64,000 nucleotides of DNA from positions 496,001 through 560,000 of the forward strand of contig NZ_JACFXV010000043.1 in the NCBI RefSeq assembly GCF_014050225.1, written 5' to 3'. Position 1 is the first letter of the stretch, and each line of letters opens with the position of its first letter. Made by a program: the position numbers and the translations under genes. This DNA is from Stappia albiluteola. Its GTDB lineage: Bacteria > Pseudomonadota > Alphaproteobacteria > Rhizobiales > Stappiaceae. Under the pieces are notes generated by a model. That model ran no database searches. It was not told where the DNA came from and was given only the letters and a program-made list of their open reading frames with translations. Of the stretch, positions 20,231-32,184 are shown piece by piece.

Positions 20231-20566
20231 ATGATTGCGAAACTTAGATTTCAAGCTTCGGTCGCAATGACCACGTGGGTAGCGAGTATCGCCCTGCTGA
20301 TTGCCCTGACTGCCGGCTTCTCCATCACTGCGGACGGTAGTTCGGGTCGTGCAGAGTCTGTTATCCACATCGCCTTGCCAGCCCCGCAAGAGATTCACCG
20401 GGGTCAGTGCGAAGGCGTGATCTTCAGGGAGGAAGACCCGGACTGTTATGACGGGCCTTCTTCCGCAACCGTGCAGGGACCCATATCGGTTACCCCGCAG
20501 GAACGAACGGCGGGATCCGTTCTTCTTCGTAATTCCGATCCAACGATCGCGCCGACAGATACGTGA
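20231..20566 (+). CDS. Small exported hypothetical protein
   Basis: This is an unrecognised protein of 111 residues from ATG 20231 (119 if ATG 20207 is used). It has a hydrophobic segment, TTWVASIALLIALTAGFSI, near the N-terminus, fitting a signal peptide. A short soluble region follows with two cysteines in QCEGVIFREEDPDCYDG, and a low-complexity tail. Neither start has a strong ribosome binding site. It sits in a row with two other small exported or membrane proteins and may be expressed with the next. Confidence 0.45.
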   Translation: MIAKLRFQASVAMTTWVASIALLIALTAGFSITADGSSGRAESVIHIALPAPQEIHRGQCEGVIFREEDPDCYDGPSSATVQGPISVTPQERTAGSVLLRNSDPTIAPTDT

Positions 20567-20647
20567 CGTGGATCACTGTCTCCTTGAGGCAATTGAAAGA
20601 GAGTGAAGTCATCGAAGATCGCACCACGCGATGAGGGAGTGAAACAG

Positions 20648-21001
20648 ATGACTTTTCTCCACCAAGAGGAGGTGGTTCCGAATACCCGCCTGAAGGAACT
20701 GTCGATAGCCACCGTTGCAGCGCTTGGCGTGTTTTTTGGCGCTGCAGCGGCTCTCGATCGTTTTGTCGGGGAAAGTTCATCCCCCGACCCGGTGATCGTC
20801 ACAACGGCGTTGAGCAAATCCGACCGCATGAATGCCACCCTCCCGCTGACCTGCAACGGTCAGGCATGGGGCAACTGGTCGGCAGATTGCGTTTCCGCGA
20901 TCACCGGTGGCGAAACGACCCGAAATATCCGTCGCGTCACGTTCGAAGAGCGCGATTTCGCCAATCGGACTTCCACGCTTGTTCGGGTAGCGGCGCGCTG
21001 A
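20648..21001 (+). CDS. Small membrane-anchored or exported hypothetical protein
   Basis: This is an unrecognised 117-residue protein. A hydrophobic stretch at about residues 19-36 (ELSIATVAALGVFFGAAAAL) follows a short charged N-terminus. The C-terminal half has two cysteines in LTCNGQAWGNWSADCVSAITG, then NIRRVTFEERD. The start at 20648 has GAGGGAGTGAAACAG upstream and is better than an in-frame ATG at 20603. It is convergent with gyrA, 23 bases from its stop. Confidence 0.55.
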   Translation: MTFLHQEEVVPNTRLKELSIATVAALGVFFGAAAALDRFVGESSSPDPVIVTTALSKSDRMNATLPLTCNGQAWGNWSADCVSAITGGETTRNIRRVTFEERDFANRTSTLVRVAAR

Positions 21002-21024
21002 ATTGACGCCGCTACCGCATTTAA

Positions 21025-23769
<2,745 letters not shown>

Positions 23770-23988
23770 GGATGCGTCTCATGTCTTGTGGTAGGTGGTT
23801 TGTTTATAGCCGATTCCGCTCGTTTCGACAAATCTGACACTGCTGCCGCGCAGCTTAATAATCTTTATGTTTCAATGAATTAAAAGATTGACTGCAGAAC
23901 TTGTGCATAGTGTGCGAGGTCAAATGGCGCTGCGATCTGTGCTATGCAGATCCGGACCCGGAAACGGCACGAGGGAAAGGGGCTAAAT

Positions 23989-24642
23989 ATGGTGACGGAC
24001 TATCTGCTGAATGCCTTCGCGACCCTTTTCGTCACCATCGATCCCGTTGGTCTTGCTCCGATGTTCCTGGCGGTTACCGCCGGTGCCACGCCGCGGCAAA
24101 GGCGCAAGATCGCGGTCCAGGCCACCTTGATCGGCGGGGGAATTCTGCTGCTCTTTCTTGTCGCCGGAAAAAGCGTGCTGAAGACCCTCGGCATTTCCGT
24201 GCCTGCCTTCCAGATCGCCGGCGGGCTGCTGCTTTTGATGATCGCCGTGGAGATGGTTTTCGAAAAGCGGCAGAAGCGCAAAACGGAAACGGCGGAAAAA
24301 GCCATGGCCGGCCATCACGACGATCTGCACGGTGTCGCGGTCTTCCCGCTCGGCATTCCGCTCATATCCGGGCCGGCGGCGATCAGCGCGGTGATCCTCC
24401 TGTCATCCGAAGCCCGGGACGCGATCTCCTACACCGGATTGATTGCCGTCATCGCCATAATTGTCGGCAGTTGCCTTGTCGCCTTTCTCCTTGCCTCCAG
24501 GATCGAGCGACTGTTGGGCGAAACGGCGTCGATGGTGATTACACGCCTGCTTGGCGTCCTGCTGGCGGCCTTGTCGGTGCAGTTCATCGCCGATGGCGTG
24601 GCCTCATTCGTGAAAGGCGGCCTCGCCTCCGGTATCACTTGA
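23989..24642 (+). CDS. MarC/UPF0056 family inner-membrane protein
   Basis: This 217-residue polytopic membrane protein is predicted to have six helices. The family opening LLNAFATLFVTIDPVGLAPMFLAVTAG is present, with later helices in LIGGGILLLFLVAG, IPLISGPAAISAVILL and VIAIIVGSCLVAFLLA. A charged cytoplasmic loop (EKRQKRKTETAEKA) divides the two halves. The original link to multiple antibiotic resistance was withdrawn in E. coli and the function is unknown. The start at 23989 follows GGGAAAGGGG. It is convergent with gmk. Confidence 0.88.
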   Translation: MVTDYLLNAFATLFVTIDPVGLAPMFLAVTAGATPRQRRKIAVQATLIGGGILLLFLVAGKSVLKTLGISVPAFQIAGGLLLLMIAVEMVFEKRQKRKTETAEKAMAGHHDDLHGVAVFPLGIPLISGPAAISAVILLSSEARDAISYTGLIAVIAIIVGSCLVAFLLASRIERLLGETASMVITRLLGVLLAALSVQFIADGVASFVKGGLASGIT

Positions 24643-24654
24643 GCAGACGGGACC

Positions 24655-25356
24655 TCAATCCTTGTCTTCACCGAGTTCCTGCTGCAGGTCCTGCATCATT
24701 CCTTCGATGAAGGTTCCGATTGCCGGCGAGCGCTCACGTCTCAAACGCTCGGCGTGAAGGATTGCGCGAGCGCCCTTGAAGGCACGTTCCAGGTCGTCGT
24801 TGACGATGATGTAATCGTATTTCGACCAGTGGCGCATTTCGCCAACCGCGGTCTGCAGGCGACGCAGGATCACATCGTCCGTGTCTTCCGCCCGGCGGTT
24901 CAGCCGCGATTTCATCTCGGCGATGGATGGCGGCAGGATGAAAATAGAAGCGACGTCCTCGCGCATCTTCTCGTAGAGCTGGAACGTGCCCTGGATATCG
25001 ATATCGAAGAGCACGTCGCGCCCGCTTTCAAGCGCCGATTCCACCGGATCGCGCGGTGTGCCGTAGTAATTGCCGTGAACCTCGGCCCATTCCAGCAACT
25101 CGTCCCTGTCGCGCATCTGGCGGAACCGGTCAGGCGTAATGAAGTGATAATGCACGCCATCGATCTCGCTCGACCGGCGCGGCCGGGTCGTCACCGAGAT
25201 CGACAGGGTGATCGTCTCTTTTTCTTCCGCGAGCAATTGGCGTGCGATCGTCGACTTGCCGGCGCCGGAGGGCGAAGAAAGCACGAGCATCAGACCGCGC
25301 CGGCTCGCCTCGGCCTGATCCGCGGTCACCACGGTCCCGGTCGGCTTGTCGCTCAT
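24655..25356 (-). CDS. gmk: Guanylate kinase
   Basis: This 233-residue enzyme phosphorylates GMP to GDP. The P-loop is [10 protein letters not shown] (about residues 27-36), followed by [19 protein letters not shown] (GMP-binding), [15 protein letters not shown]-type sequence (here [15 protein letters not shown]) and [12 protein letters not shown]. It has an N-terminal extension of about 20 residues common in Rhizobiales. The gene begins 4 bases after the yicC stop, so the two are co-transcribed. Confidence 0.95.
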   Translation of the reverse strand: MSDKPTGTVVTADQAEASRRGLMLVLSSPSGAGKSTIARQLLAEEKETITLSISVTTRPRRSSEIDGVHYHFITPDRFRQMRDRDELLEWAEVHGNYYGTPRDPVESALESGRDVLFDIDIQGTFQLYEKMREDVASIFILPPSIAEMKSRLNRRAEDTDDVILRRLQTAVGEMRHWSKYDYIIVNDDLERAFKGARAILHAERLRRERSPAIGTFIEGMMQDLQQELGEDKD

Positions 25357-25360
25357 CCAT

Positions 25361-26251
25361 TTACTCCAGGTTCTGGATCTGCTCGCGCATCTGATCGACG
25401 ACGGCCTTCATCTCAAGGCCGATCGCCGTCAGTCCCGTGTCATTGGACTTCGAGCAGAGTGTATTGGTTTCTCTATTGAACTCCTGCGCCAGAAAGTCGA
25501 GCTTGCGTCCCACCGGCGCGCCATCGGCAATAAGTTTCCTCGCCGCCGCGACATGCGCGTAAAGCCGATCGAGTTCCTCGCGGATATCGGCGCGGGTCGC
25601 CAGCAGCGCCGCCTCCTGATGCAGGCGCTGACTGTCGAGGGTCGCGCTTGCTTCAATGAGCATCTCGACCTGCTTTTTCAGCCGCTCCCGAATTGCGTCC
25701 GGCTGGCGGGCCGGATGGATTTCCGCGCGTCTCGTCAAGTCCTCGATCGCCGCCAATTGACCCGCAAGGACCTCCCCGATTGCCGCGCCTTCCGACCGGC
25801 GCATCGCCGCCAGGGCCGTCAGGGCTTCGTTAAAAGAGACCAGCAATCCTTCACGCAACGCTTCTCGGTCGGCTTCGTCCTCCTCCGCTTCCTGGAGTTC
25901 GAGCACGCCCTTGTGCGACAGGATCCCGTCGAGGGTGGGCGGGCTTGCGTCGGGAAGCCGGCGATGAAGCAGCTGTACCGCGCTCAGCACCGCTTCGAGA
26001 GCGGTTTCGTTGATCCGCAGCACCGCCTCGCCCTGATCGCGCTGCAGGCTGAGGCCGATCGTAATGTTGCCGCGTTTCAATCCGCGGCCGACCGCCTCGC
26101 GCACCGGCGCTTCAAGATCCTCAAGCCCTGCGGGAAGCCGCAGCCGGATATCGAGGCCCTTTCCGTTGACCGAACGCATCTCCCAGGTCCAGCGACAGGC
26201 CTTGCCTGTACCTTCAACCCGGGAAAAGCCGGTCATGCTCGCCAGCCCCAT
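25361..26251 (-). CDS. yicC: YicC family endoribonuclease-like protein
   Basis: This 296-residue protein has the YicC N-terminal signature [10 protein letters not shown], the stretch [18 protein letters not shown], and the DUF1732 C-terminal part [23 protein letters not shown] followed by [16 protein letters not shown]. The E. coli homologue is an RNA endonuclease linked to small-RNA turnover. The start at 26251 has GGGAG upstream; the ATG five codons in is an alternative. It is placed between mltG and gmk, as in many Rhizobiales. Confidence 0.92.
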   Translation of the reverse strand: MGLASMTGFSRVEGTGKACRWTWEMRSVNGKGLDIRLRLPAGLEDLEAPVREAVGRGLKRGNITIGLSLQRDQGEAVLRINETALEAVLSAVQLLHRRLPDASPPTLDGILSHKGVLELQEAEEDEADREALREGLLVSFNEALTALAAMRRSEGAAIGEVLAGQLAAIEDLTRRAEIHPARQPDAIRERLKKQVEMLIEASATLDSQRLHQEAALLATRADIREELDRLYAHVAAARKLIADGAPVGRKLDFLAQEFNRETNTLCSKSNDTGLTAIGLEMKAVVDQMREQIQNLE

Positions 26252-26336
26252 AGTGCACTCCCTGATAAATGAAGGGCGGGTCGTCATTGATCGGCGCCCG
26301 CCCTGTAAAATCCGACTTCAGAGCAATTCGGGCGTC

Positions 26337-27518
26337 TCAGTTGGCAGCCGGCTTGTCGCCGTCCCCTGCCTCTTCTTCCTGTTTCCTGCGCGCATCGCGC
26401 TCGACCTGCCGCCACTTGGCGACATTGCGCTGGTGCTGCTCGAATGTCTCGGCAAAGACATGACCTCCGGTGCCATCCGCTACGAAATAGAGATCCCTTG
26501 TTCGCGATGGCGAGGCGACCGCCTCCATGGCCGCCCGGCCGGGATTTCCGATCGGGCCCGGTGGCAGGCCGTCGATCTGGTAGGTGTTGTAGGGGTTTTT
26601 CGCGTCCAGCTCCGAACGCTTGATTGCCGAGCGGTCGACCTTCCATGCCTCTCCGCCGTAAAGCCCGTAGAGGATGGTCGGATCGGACTGCAAGCGCATT
26701 CCGCGGTTGAGCCGGTTGACGAAAACGCCCGCAACGCGGGGACGCTCGTCGGCTCTTGCCGTCTCCTTCTCAACGATCGACGCCAGAACGACCAGTTCTT
26801 CCGGCGACTTGACCGGCAAGCCATCGGCGCGACGCTCCCAGATCTCTGCGAGCGCCTTGGTCTGCGCCGAAATCATCTGTTGCAGGATCTGCTCGCGCGT
26901 CGTGCCGCGCGTGAAGCTGTAGGTTTCCGGCAGGAGCGCACCCTCGGGTGGAATCTCCGTCAGCTCGCCCACCAGGGTCGGATCGCTTTTAAGACGTTCG
27001 ACAACCTGCGCGCTCGTCCAGCCCTCGGGCACCGTCACGGCATGATAAACGGCCTTGCCCTCCACGAGCGCGTCCATCACTTGCCGCATCGACGCCCCGG
27101 CGGGAAAGGCGTATTCACCCGCTTTCAGCTTGCGTGCGTTCTTGTAGATCCACACGCCGGCCTTGAAAACCAGGTCATCCTCGATCACGCCTTGGTAAGT
27201 CAGTATGGAGGCGATCGAGTCCAGACCCGAACCGGACGAAATGATCACCGTCTTCTCTTCCTTGAGCGGCCCTTCGCTATCGAATTGGAGCTTTCCCCAA
27301 TAAAGCAGGCCGCCAGCAGCGATCACGCCGAGAACGGCAACCGTCAGCAGGAAGTTGATGAAGATTACGATGGGGTTGCGCACATGCCTGGAACGCGCCG
27401 GAGGTGGCGGCGCGGGTTCAGGCTGGATCGCTTCGCGCGGGCTTTTCGGGTGAACACGAATATCCGCGTTGTCAACGGCCGGAGAAGCAGGACCGTTCTC
27501 GTTTTCGATCTCGCTCAT
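26337..27518 (-). CDS. mltG: Endolytic murein transglycosylase MltG
   Basis: This 393-residue single-pass inner-membrane protein has a proline-rich cytoplasmic N-terminus (PEPAPPPPARSRH), one membrane helix (VIFINFLLTVAVLGVIAAGGLLYW) and a periplasmic YceG domain. The catalytic Glu lies in LASIVEKETA; RPRVAGVFVNRLNRGMRLQSDPTILYG and NTYQIDGLPPGPIGNPG follow, all diagnostic. It cleaves nascent glycan strands and is thought to set their length. It follows fabF on the same strand. Confidence 0.95.
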   Translation of the reverse strand: MSEIENENGPASPAVDNADIRVHPKSPREAIQPEPAPPPPARSRHVRNPIVIFINFLLTVAVLGVIAAGGLLYWGKLQFDSEGPLKEEKTVIISSGSGLDSIASILTYQGVIEDDLVFKAGVWIYKNARKLKAGEYAFPAGASMRQVMDALVEGKAVYHAVTVPEGWTSAQVVERLKSDPTLVGELTEIPPEGALLPETYSFTRGTTREQILQQMISAQTKALAEIWERRADGLPVKSPEELVVLASIVEKETARADERPRVAGVFVNRLNRGMRLQSDPTILYGLYGGEAWKVDRSAIKRSELDAKNPYNTYQIDGLPPGPIGNPGRAAMEAVASPSRTRDLYFVADGTGGHVFAETFEQHQRNVAKWRQVERDARRKQEEEAGDGDKPAAN

Positions 27519-27608
27519 GACTGCCGCATTCCCGTCAGGTTGATCGTCTGCGTCACCCCCGCCCGATAGAGGTCGGAGGTGACTATGGCCAAATGACGGA
27601 GCGTCGTG

Positions 27609-28877
27609 TCAAGCAGCCACTTTACGGAAAACCAGCGATGCGTTCGTGCCGCCAAACCCGAATGAGTTCGACAGCGCAACGTTGATTTCCACGGACTTAG
27701 CCCGATTGGCCACGAGATCGATCTCCGTCTCGACGGACGGGTTTTCCAGATTGATCGTGGGGGGAGCGACGTTGTCGCGCATCGCCAGCAGCGAGAAGAT
27801 CGCCTCGATCGCACCGGCCGCGCCGAGCAGGTGTCCGGTCGAAGATTTCGTCGACGACATCGTCAAGCCGGCACCGTTGTTGCCGGCCAGCCTCTGGACC
27901 GCGCCCAGTTCGATCTCGTCGCCAAGCGGCGTGGAGGTGCCGTGGGCGTTCACGTAGTCGACCTCGGAGGCCATGATGCCGGCGCGCTTCAGGGCAGCCT
28001 GCATGCACCGGTAGGCGCCATCGCCATCGGCTGCGGGCGCTGTAATGTGATGCGCATCGCCCGACAGGCCATAGCCGATCACTTCGCCGTAGATTTTGGC
28101 GCCGCGCGCCTTGGCATGCTCGTATTCCTCGAGCACCACCACACCCGCGCCCTCGCCCATCACGAAGCCGTCACGGTCCCGATCGTAAGGACGCGAAGCC
28201 CTTTCGGGCTCGTCATTGAAATTCGTGGACAGCGCCCTGCATGCCGCAAAGCCGGCCATGGCAAGGCGGCAGATCGGCGATTCCGTCCCGCCGGCGACCA
28301 TCACGTCGGCGTCGCCGAAGCCGATCAGCCGCGCGGCGTCGCCAATTGCGTGCGCGCCTGTGGAACAGGCTGTCACGACGGCGTGGTTGGGGCCTTTGAG
28401 CCCGTGCCGGATCGACACGTAGCCGCCGGCAAGATTGATCAGCCGGCCCGGAATGAAGAACGGGCTGATCCTGCGCGGTCCCTTCTCGGCGAGAATCATT
28501 GACGCGCTTTCGATACCCTGGAGACCGCCGATGCCCGAACCGATCAAAACGCCGGAGCGCGCCTGGTCTTCGTAGCTCTCCGGCTTCCAACCCGCATCGG
28601 CCAGCGCCTGATCCGCCGCAGCCATCGAATAGATGATGAAGTCGTCGACCTTGCGCTGCTCCTTCGGATCCATCCAGTCGTCCGGATTGAACGTTCCGTT
28701 CGAGCCGTCGCCCCGTGGAATCATGGCAGCGATCTGACAGGCGAGATCACTCGTCTCGAAGGTGTCGATACGCCTGGCACCGCTTTCCCCTTCGAGAATC
28801 CGCTTCCAGGTCGTTTCGACGCCGCAGCCAAGCGGCGTCACCATTCCCATTCCGGTTACGACAACTCGCCTCATCAC
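27609..28877 (-). CDS. fabF: Beta-ketoacyl-ACP synthase II
   Basis: This 422-residue condensing enzyme elongates acyl-ACP with malonyl-ACP. The Cys-His-His triad is visible: TACSTGAHAIG (Cys), NAHGTSTPLGDEIE (His) and KSSTGHLLGAAGA (His). The opening RRVVVTGMGMVTPLG and the tail SFGFGGTNASLVFRK are canonical. Tandem ATGs at 28877 and 28874 leave the start open by one codon. It is separated from acpP by a hairpin. Confidence 0.97.
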   Translation of the reverse strand: MMRRVVVTGMGMVTPLGCGVETTWKRILEGESGARRIDTFETSDLACQIAAMIPRGDGSNGTFNPDDWMDPKEQRKVDDFIIYSMAAADQALADAGWKPESYEDQARSGVLIGSGIGGLQGIESASMILAEKGPRRISPFFIPGRLINLAGGYVSIRHGLKGPNHAVVTACSTGAHAIGDAARLIGFGDADVMVAGGTESPICRLAMAGFAACRALSTNFNDEPERASRPYDRDRDGFVMGEGAGVVVLEEYEHAKARGAKIYGEVIGYGLSGDAHHITAPAADGDGAYRCMQAALKRAGIMASEVDYVNAHGTSTPLGDEIELGAVQRLAGNNGAGLTMSSTKSSTGHLLGAAGAIEAIFSLLAMRDNVAPPTINLENPSVETEIDLVANRAKSVEINVALSNSFGFGGTNASLVFRKVAA

Positions 28878-28903
28878 GATCCTGTATCCTGCGTCGCAAC
28901 AAT

Positions 28904-28940
28904 ACGAAACGGACGGATGATCAATACCCGTCCGCTTCGT
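28904..28940 (-). promoter_or_regulatory. Hairpin between acpP and fabF
   Basis: A 13-position stem (28904-28916 with 28928-28940) has one internal mismatch and an 11-nt loop. It sits between the acpP stop and the fabF start. In the leftward direction the trailing sequence is only mildly T-rich, so it is better read as an attenuator or mRNA stabiliser than as a full terminator. Confidence 0.5.
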
Positions 28941-28952
28941 CTCGCGAACCGA

Positions 28953-29189
28953 TTAACCGGCGTTCTTCTCAAGGAACCTGACGGCGTCGCCGACGGTCAG
29001 GATCGTCTCGGCGGCGTCATCGGGAATCTCGACGCCGAATTCTTCTTCAAAGGCCATAACCAGCTCGACGGTGTCGAGGCTGTCTGCGCCCAGATCATCG
29101 ATGAAGCTGGCGTCATCCGCCACCTTGTCGGTGTCAACACCGAGGTGCTCGACGACGATCTTCTTAACCCGATCTGCGATATCGCTCAT
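28953..29189 (-). CDS. acpP: Acyl carrier protein
   Basis: This 78-residue acidic carrier holds growing acyl chains on phosphopantetheine attached to Ser37 in the motif [11 protein letters not shown]. The opening [18 protein letters not shown] and the helix [13 protein letters not shown] are canonical. It lies between fabG and fabF, with strong hairpins on both sides, which would suit the very high expression ACP needs relative to its neighbours. Confidence 0.98.
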   Translation of the reverse strand: MSDIADRVKKIVVEHLGVDTDKVADDASFIDDLGADSLDTVELVMAFEEEFGVEIPDDAAETILTVGDAVRFLEKNAG

Positions 29190-29391
29190 GTGATAGTTCC
29201 TCGATAACTTCGCGGTGCCCGTATTAAGCGCCCCGTTCGTGACGACCAGCCGGATCATCGGAATTCGGAGGTCGCGATGCCAGTCCGAACCGCCTGTTCC
29301 GCCGCCGGACGTCTTTGCATTGCCTTGGGGGAATGCGCTATTCGACCGGCGGGTTGGTAACACACTTTACAGGGCTTGACCAGCCAGGGGA

Positions 29392-29421
29392 ACGCCGGCC
29401 CGAACCGCTTGCGGCCGGCGT
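29392..29421 (-). promoter_or_regulatory. GC-rich hairpin between fabG and acpP
   Basis: A perfect 9-bp stem (29392-29400 with 29413-29421) with a 12-nt loop lies in the 255-base gap between fabG and acpP. There is no clear T tract on the leftward side. It may be a weak terminator or processing signal; an acpP promoter probably lies between it and 29189. Confidence 0.45.
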
Positions 29422-29444
29422 CCGGATCCTGGAGATTCTGCCAA

Positions 29445-30182
29445 TTAAATCATTGCCATACCGCCATTCACGTGAAGCGTCTGACCGGTGACATATCCAG
29501 CTTCCTCGCTGGCGAGGTAGACGGTGGCGGCGGCAATTTCCGAAGACGTGCCCAAACGCCCCGCGGGGACGCTTTGCAGAATCGATTCCCGCTGCTTGTC
29601 GTTCAGCACATCGGTCATCGCGGTCTCGATGAAGCCGGGGGCGATCGCGTTGACCGTAATGTTGCGGCTGGCAACCTCGCGGGCGACCGATTTCGTCATG
29701 CCGATCATGCCCGCCTTCGCAGCCGCATAGTTGGCTTGCCCCGGATTGCCCGTGACGCCGACGACCGACGTGATGGAGATGATACGGCCGAAACGGCGTC
29801 GCATCATGCCTTTCACCGCGGCACGGGACAGGCGGAACGCGGCGGAAAGGTTCACTTCCAGAACCTGGTCCCACTCCTCGTCCTTCATGCGCATGAAGAT
29901 ATTGTCCCGGGTTATCCCGGCATTGTTGACGAGAATGTCGAGCTGCCCCATGGCAGCCTCCGCCGCTGGGACGAGGCCGTCCACGGCTTCACGGTCGGCA
30001 AGGTTCGCAACGCAGATATGTACGCGCTCGCCAAGCTCGGCGGCCAGCGTCTCCAGCCTTTCCGCCCTGGTCCCCGATATGGCGACGGTGGCGCCCTGGC
30101 GATGCAGCGCGCGGGCGATCGCCTCGCCGATGCCGCCGCTCGCACCGGTCACCAGCGCCGCCTTGCCCGTAAGATCGAACAT
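29445..30182 (-). CDS. fabG: 3-oxoacyl-ACP reductase
   Basis: This 245-residue SDR reduces beta-ketoacyl-ACP with NADPH. The nucleotide motif is TGASGGIGEA, followed by NNAGITRDN and the catalytic Ser/Tyr/Lys in SITSVVGVTGNPGQANYAAAKAG. The C-terminus VTGQTLHVNGGMAMI is canonical. It starts 22 bases after the fabD stop, in the same operon. Confidence 0.97.
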   Translation of the reverse strand: MFDLTGKAALVTGASGGIGEAIARALHRQGATVAISGTRAERLETLAAELGERVHICVANLADREAVDGLVPAAEAAMGQLDILVNNAGITRDNIFMRMKDEEWDQVLEVNLSAAFRLSRAAVKGMMRRRFGRIISITSVVGVTGNPGQANYAAAKAGMIGMTKSVAREVASRNITVNAIAPGFIETAMTDVLNDKQRESILQSVPAGRLGTSSEIAAATVYLASEEAGYVTGQTLHVNGGMAMI

Positions 30183-30204
30183 GATTGCGTTCTCCTTGTA
30201 CTGT

Positions 30205-31149
30205 TCAGCCGATGAGGCGCCCGATCAGGGCATCGACATCGTCCGGCGTGTTGACGGCAACGCCTTCGGCCTCCCTCGCGATCCGCTTGACCATGCCCGT
30301 GAGGACCTTGCCGGAGCCGACCTCGACAAACGTGGTCACGCCGGCACCGGCCAGCCACTCGACGGATTCGCGCCAGCGTACCGTACCGGTAACCTGCTCG
30401 ACGAGCCTGCGACGGATTTCATCCGGATCGGAAATCGCCGCGGCCAGAACATTGGCGACAAGCGGCACGGCAGGAGCCTTGAGCGTTACCCTGGAGAGCG
30501 CATCGGCCATGACATCGGCGGCGGGTGCCATCAGCGCGCAATGGAAGGGCGCGCTCACAGGCAGCAGGATGGCGCGCTTGGCGCCCTTGCCCTTGGCGAT
30601 TTCGACCGCGCGTTCGACGGCCGCCTTATGGCCGGACACGACCACTTGACCAGGCGCATTGTCGTTCGCCGCCTGGCACACCTCGCCCTGGGCAGCCTCT
30701 TCGGCAACGGCGCGCGCAGCCTCGAAGTCCAGCCCGAGCAGCGCCGCCATGGCCCCCTCGCCGACCGGAACGGCTTCCTGCATCGCCTTGCCGCGAATGC
30801 GCAGCAGCCGCGCCGCATCCCCGACGCTCAGGCTGCCGGCGGCGGCCAGGGCGGAATATTCACCGAGCGAATGGCCGGCCACGAAGGAAGCGCTGGCGGT
30901 AAGATCGAGCCCGCGCGCTTCCAGCACGCGCATGGCGGCAAGGCTGACAGCCATCAGCGCGGGCTGTGCATTGGCCGTCAGCGTCAATGTCTCTGCCGGT
31001 CCGTCCCACATGACGCGGCTGAGCGGCTCGCCGAGCGCCTCGTCCACTTCCTGGAAGACATTACGCGCTTCGGCGAAGGCATCGGCCAGTTCCTTGCCCA
31101 TGCCGACAGCCTGGCTTCCCTGGCCGGGAAATGTAAATGCAATCGTCAT
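30205..31149 (-). CDS. fabD: Malonyl-CoA:ACP transacylase
   Basis: This 314-residue enzyme loads malonyl groups onto ACP. The FTFPGQGSQAVGMGKEL opening and the nucleophile elbow GHSLGEYSAL with the active Ser are clear. RGKAMQEAVPVGEGAM (the conserved Arg) and a His in PVSAPFHCALM complete the site. It heads the leftward fabD-fabG-acpP-fabF cluster and is divergent from rpsF. Confidence 0.96.
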   Translation of the reverse strand: MTIAFTFPGQGSQAVGMGKELADAFAEARNVFQEVDEALGEPLSRVMWDGPAETLTLTANAQPALMAVSLAAMRVLEARGLDLTASASFVAGHSLGEYSALAAAGSLSVGDAARLLRIRGKAMQEAVPVGEGAMAALLGLDFEAARAVAEEAAQGEVCQAANDNAPGQVVVSGHKAAVERAVEIAKGKGAKRAILLPVSAPFHCALMAPAADVMADALSRVTLKAPAVPLVANVLAAAISDPDEIRRRLVEQVTGTVRWRESVEWLAGAGVTTFVEVGSGKVLTGMVKRIAREAEGVAVNTPDDVDALIGRLIG

Positions 31150-31276
31150 TTTCGTTTCCGTCCCAAAAGCCGGTTGCAGTTGCGGCAGGCCGGCACGTGT
31201 CGGGGCTATGACACGGTGCAGGCACTGCCTGTCAAGGGCCGCAGGGCAAAAAACGGATGATAGACCGTGGCGAGGC

Positions 31277-31304
31277 TTGTGTTTTGCCCATCTTGCGGTA
31301 TAAG
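31277..31304 (+). promoter_or_regulatory. Candidate sigma-70-type promoter for rpsF-rpsR-rplI
   Basis: TTGTGT at 31277-31282 (CTTGTG one base earlier) and TATAAG at 31299-31304 are spaced 16 bases apart. This resembles alphaproteobacterial housekeeping promoters. It lies about 190 bases before the rpsF start, leaving a long leader. Confidence 0.45.
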
Positions 31305-31345
31305 CCGCGCTTCACCCGGGACTTTGGCCGGGGGCTGAACGGAAG

Positions 31346-31368
31346 GCCGGTTGCCTTTATCAACCGGC
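31346..31368 (+). promoter_or_regulatory. Hairpin in the rpsF leader
   Basis: An 8-bp perfect stem (31346-31353 with 31361-31368) with a 7-nt loop lies in the presumed 5' leader of rpsF. Proteobacterial rpsF leaders are known to bind the S6:S18 complex for autoregulation; whether this hairpin is that element is inference. Confidence 0.35.
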
Positions 31369-31495
31369 AGGCGTGGAAAAGCCACACCGTCTTCCCGTGT
31401 CTCCGCTCTCGAAGTTGCTTCGGTTCGCCTTTCAGGAGAGCTCGAAGAGGCTTGGCGCCGGTCCCTCGTTGAAACCAAAGGAAAGGCACAAGAAC

Positions 31496-31906
31496 ATGCC
31501 TCTTTACGAGCACGTGTTCCTTGCCCGCCAGGACGTTTCCCCCCAGCAGGTGGAGCAACTGGTGGAGCAGTACAAGGCCCTGATCGAAGAACAGGGCGGC
31601 AGCGTCGGCAAGATCGAGAACTGGGGTCTGCGGTCGCTCGCCTATCGCGTCAACAAGAACCGCAAGGCGCACTACACGCTGATGAACATCACGGCCGCCC
31701 CGGCAGCGGTGGCCGAGATGGAACGTCAGATGCGCATCAACGAAGACGTTCTTCGTTTCATGACCATCCGCGTGGAGGCTCATGAGGAAGACCAGTCCGC
31801 CATGATGCAGAAGCGTGATCGCGACGATCGTCGTCGTGGCAAGGACCGCGACGATCGCGGCGGTGGCGGCGGCCCGCGTGGCGGCCGTCGTGGCGACTTC
31901 GACTAA
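31496..31906 (+). CDS. rpsF: 30S ribosomal protein S6
   Basis: The 136-residue S6 protein binds the central domain of 16S rRNA together with S18. [54 protein letters not shown] and [14 protein letters not shown] are canonical. The C-terminal 30 residues are an Arg/Asp/Gly-rich tail typical of Rhizobiales S6. AAAGGAAAGGCACAAGAAC precedes the ATG. First gene of rpsF-rpsR-rplI. Confidence 0.97.
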   Translation: MPLYEHVFLARQDVSPQQVEQLVEQYKALIEEQGGSVGKIENWGLRSLAYRVNKNRKAHYTLMNITAAPAAVAEMERQMRINEDVLRFMTIRVEAHEEDQSAMMQKRDRDDRRRGKDRDDRGGGGGPRGGRRGDFD

Positions 31907-31918
31907 GGGAGACGACGG

Positions 31919-32167
31919 ATGATCGATATCGCACAGCTTCCGACCCGGCGTCCCTTCTTCCGCCGTCGCAAGACCTGCCCGTTCTCCGGCGCCAACGCTC
32001 CGAAGATCGACTACAAGGACATTCGCCTGCTGCAGCGCTACATCTCGGAGCGCGGCAAGATCGTCCCGAGCCGCATCACCGCGGTTTCTGCGAAGAAGCA
32101 GCGTGAGCTGGCCCGCGCGATCAAGCGCGCCCGCTTCCTCGGCCTGCTTCCCTTCGTGATCAAGTAA
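31919..32167 (+). CDS. rpsR: 30S ribosomal protein S18
   Basis: This 82-residue protein partners S6 on the 30S platform. Family marks are [59 protein letters not shown]. It starts 12 bases after rpsF with a GGGAGACGAC ribosome binding site. Confidence 0.98.
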   Translation: MIDIAQLPTRRPFFRRRKTCPFSGANAPKIDYKDIRLLQRYISERGKIVPSRITAVSAKKQRELARAIKRARFLGLLPFVIK

Positions 32168-32184
32168 GCACGCGGTTTGCAATA

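Larger units (their letters stand above)
31150..31495. other. Divergent fabD/rpsF promoter region
   Basis: This 346-base gap holds a candidate promoter and a leader hairpin for rpsF (listed separately) and must also contain the fabD promoter leftward, which I cannot place. No gene is supported. Confidence 0.6.
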
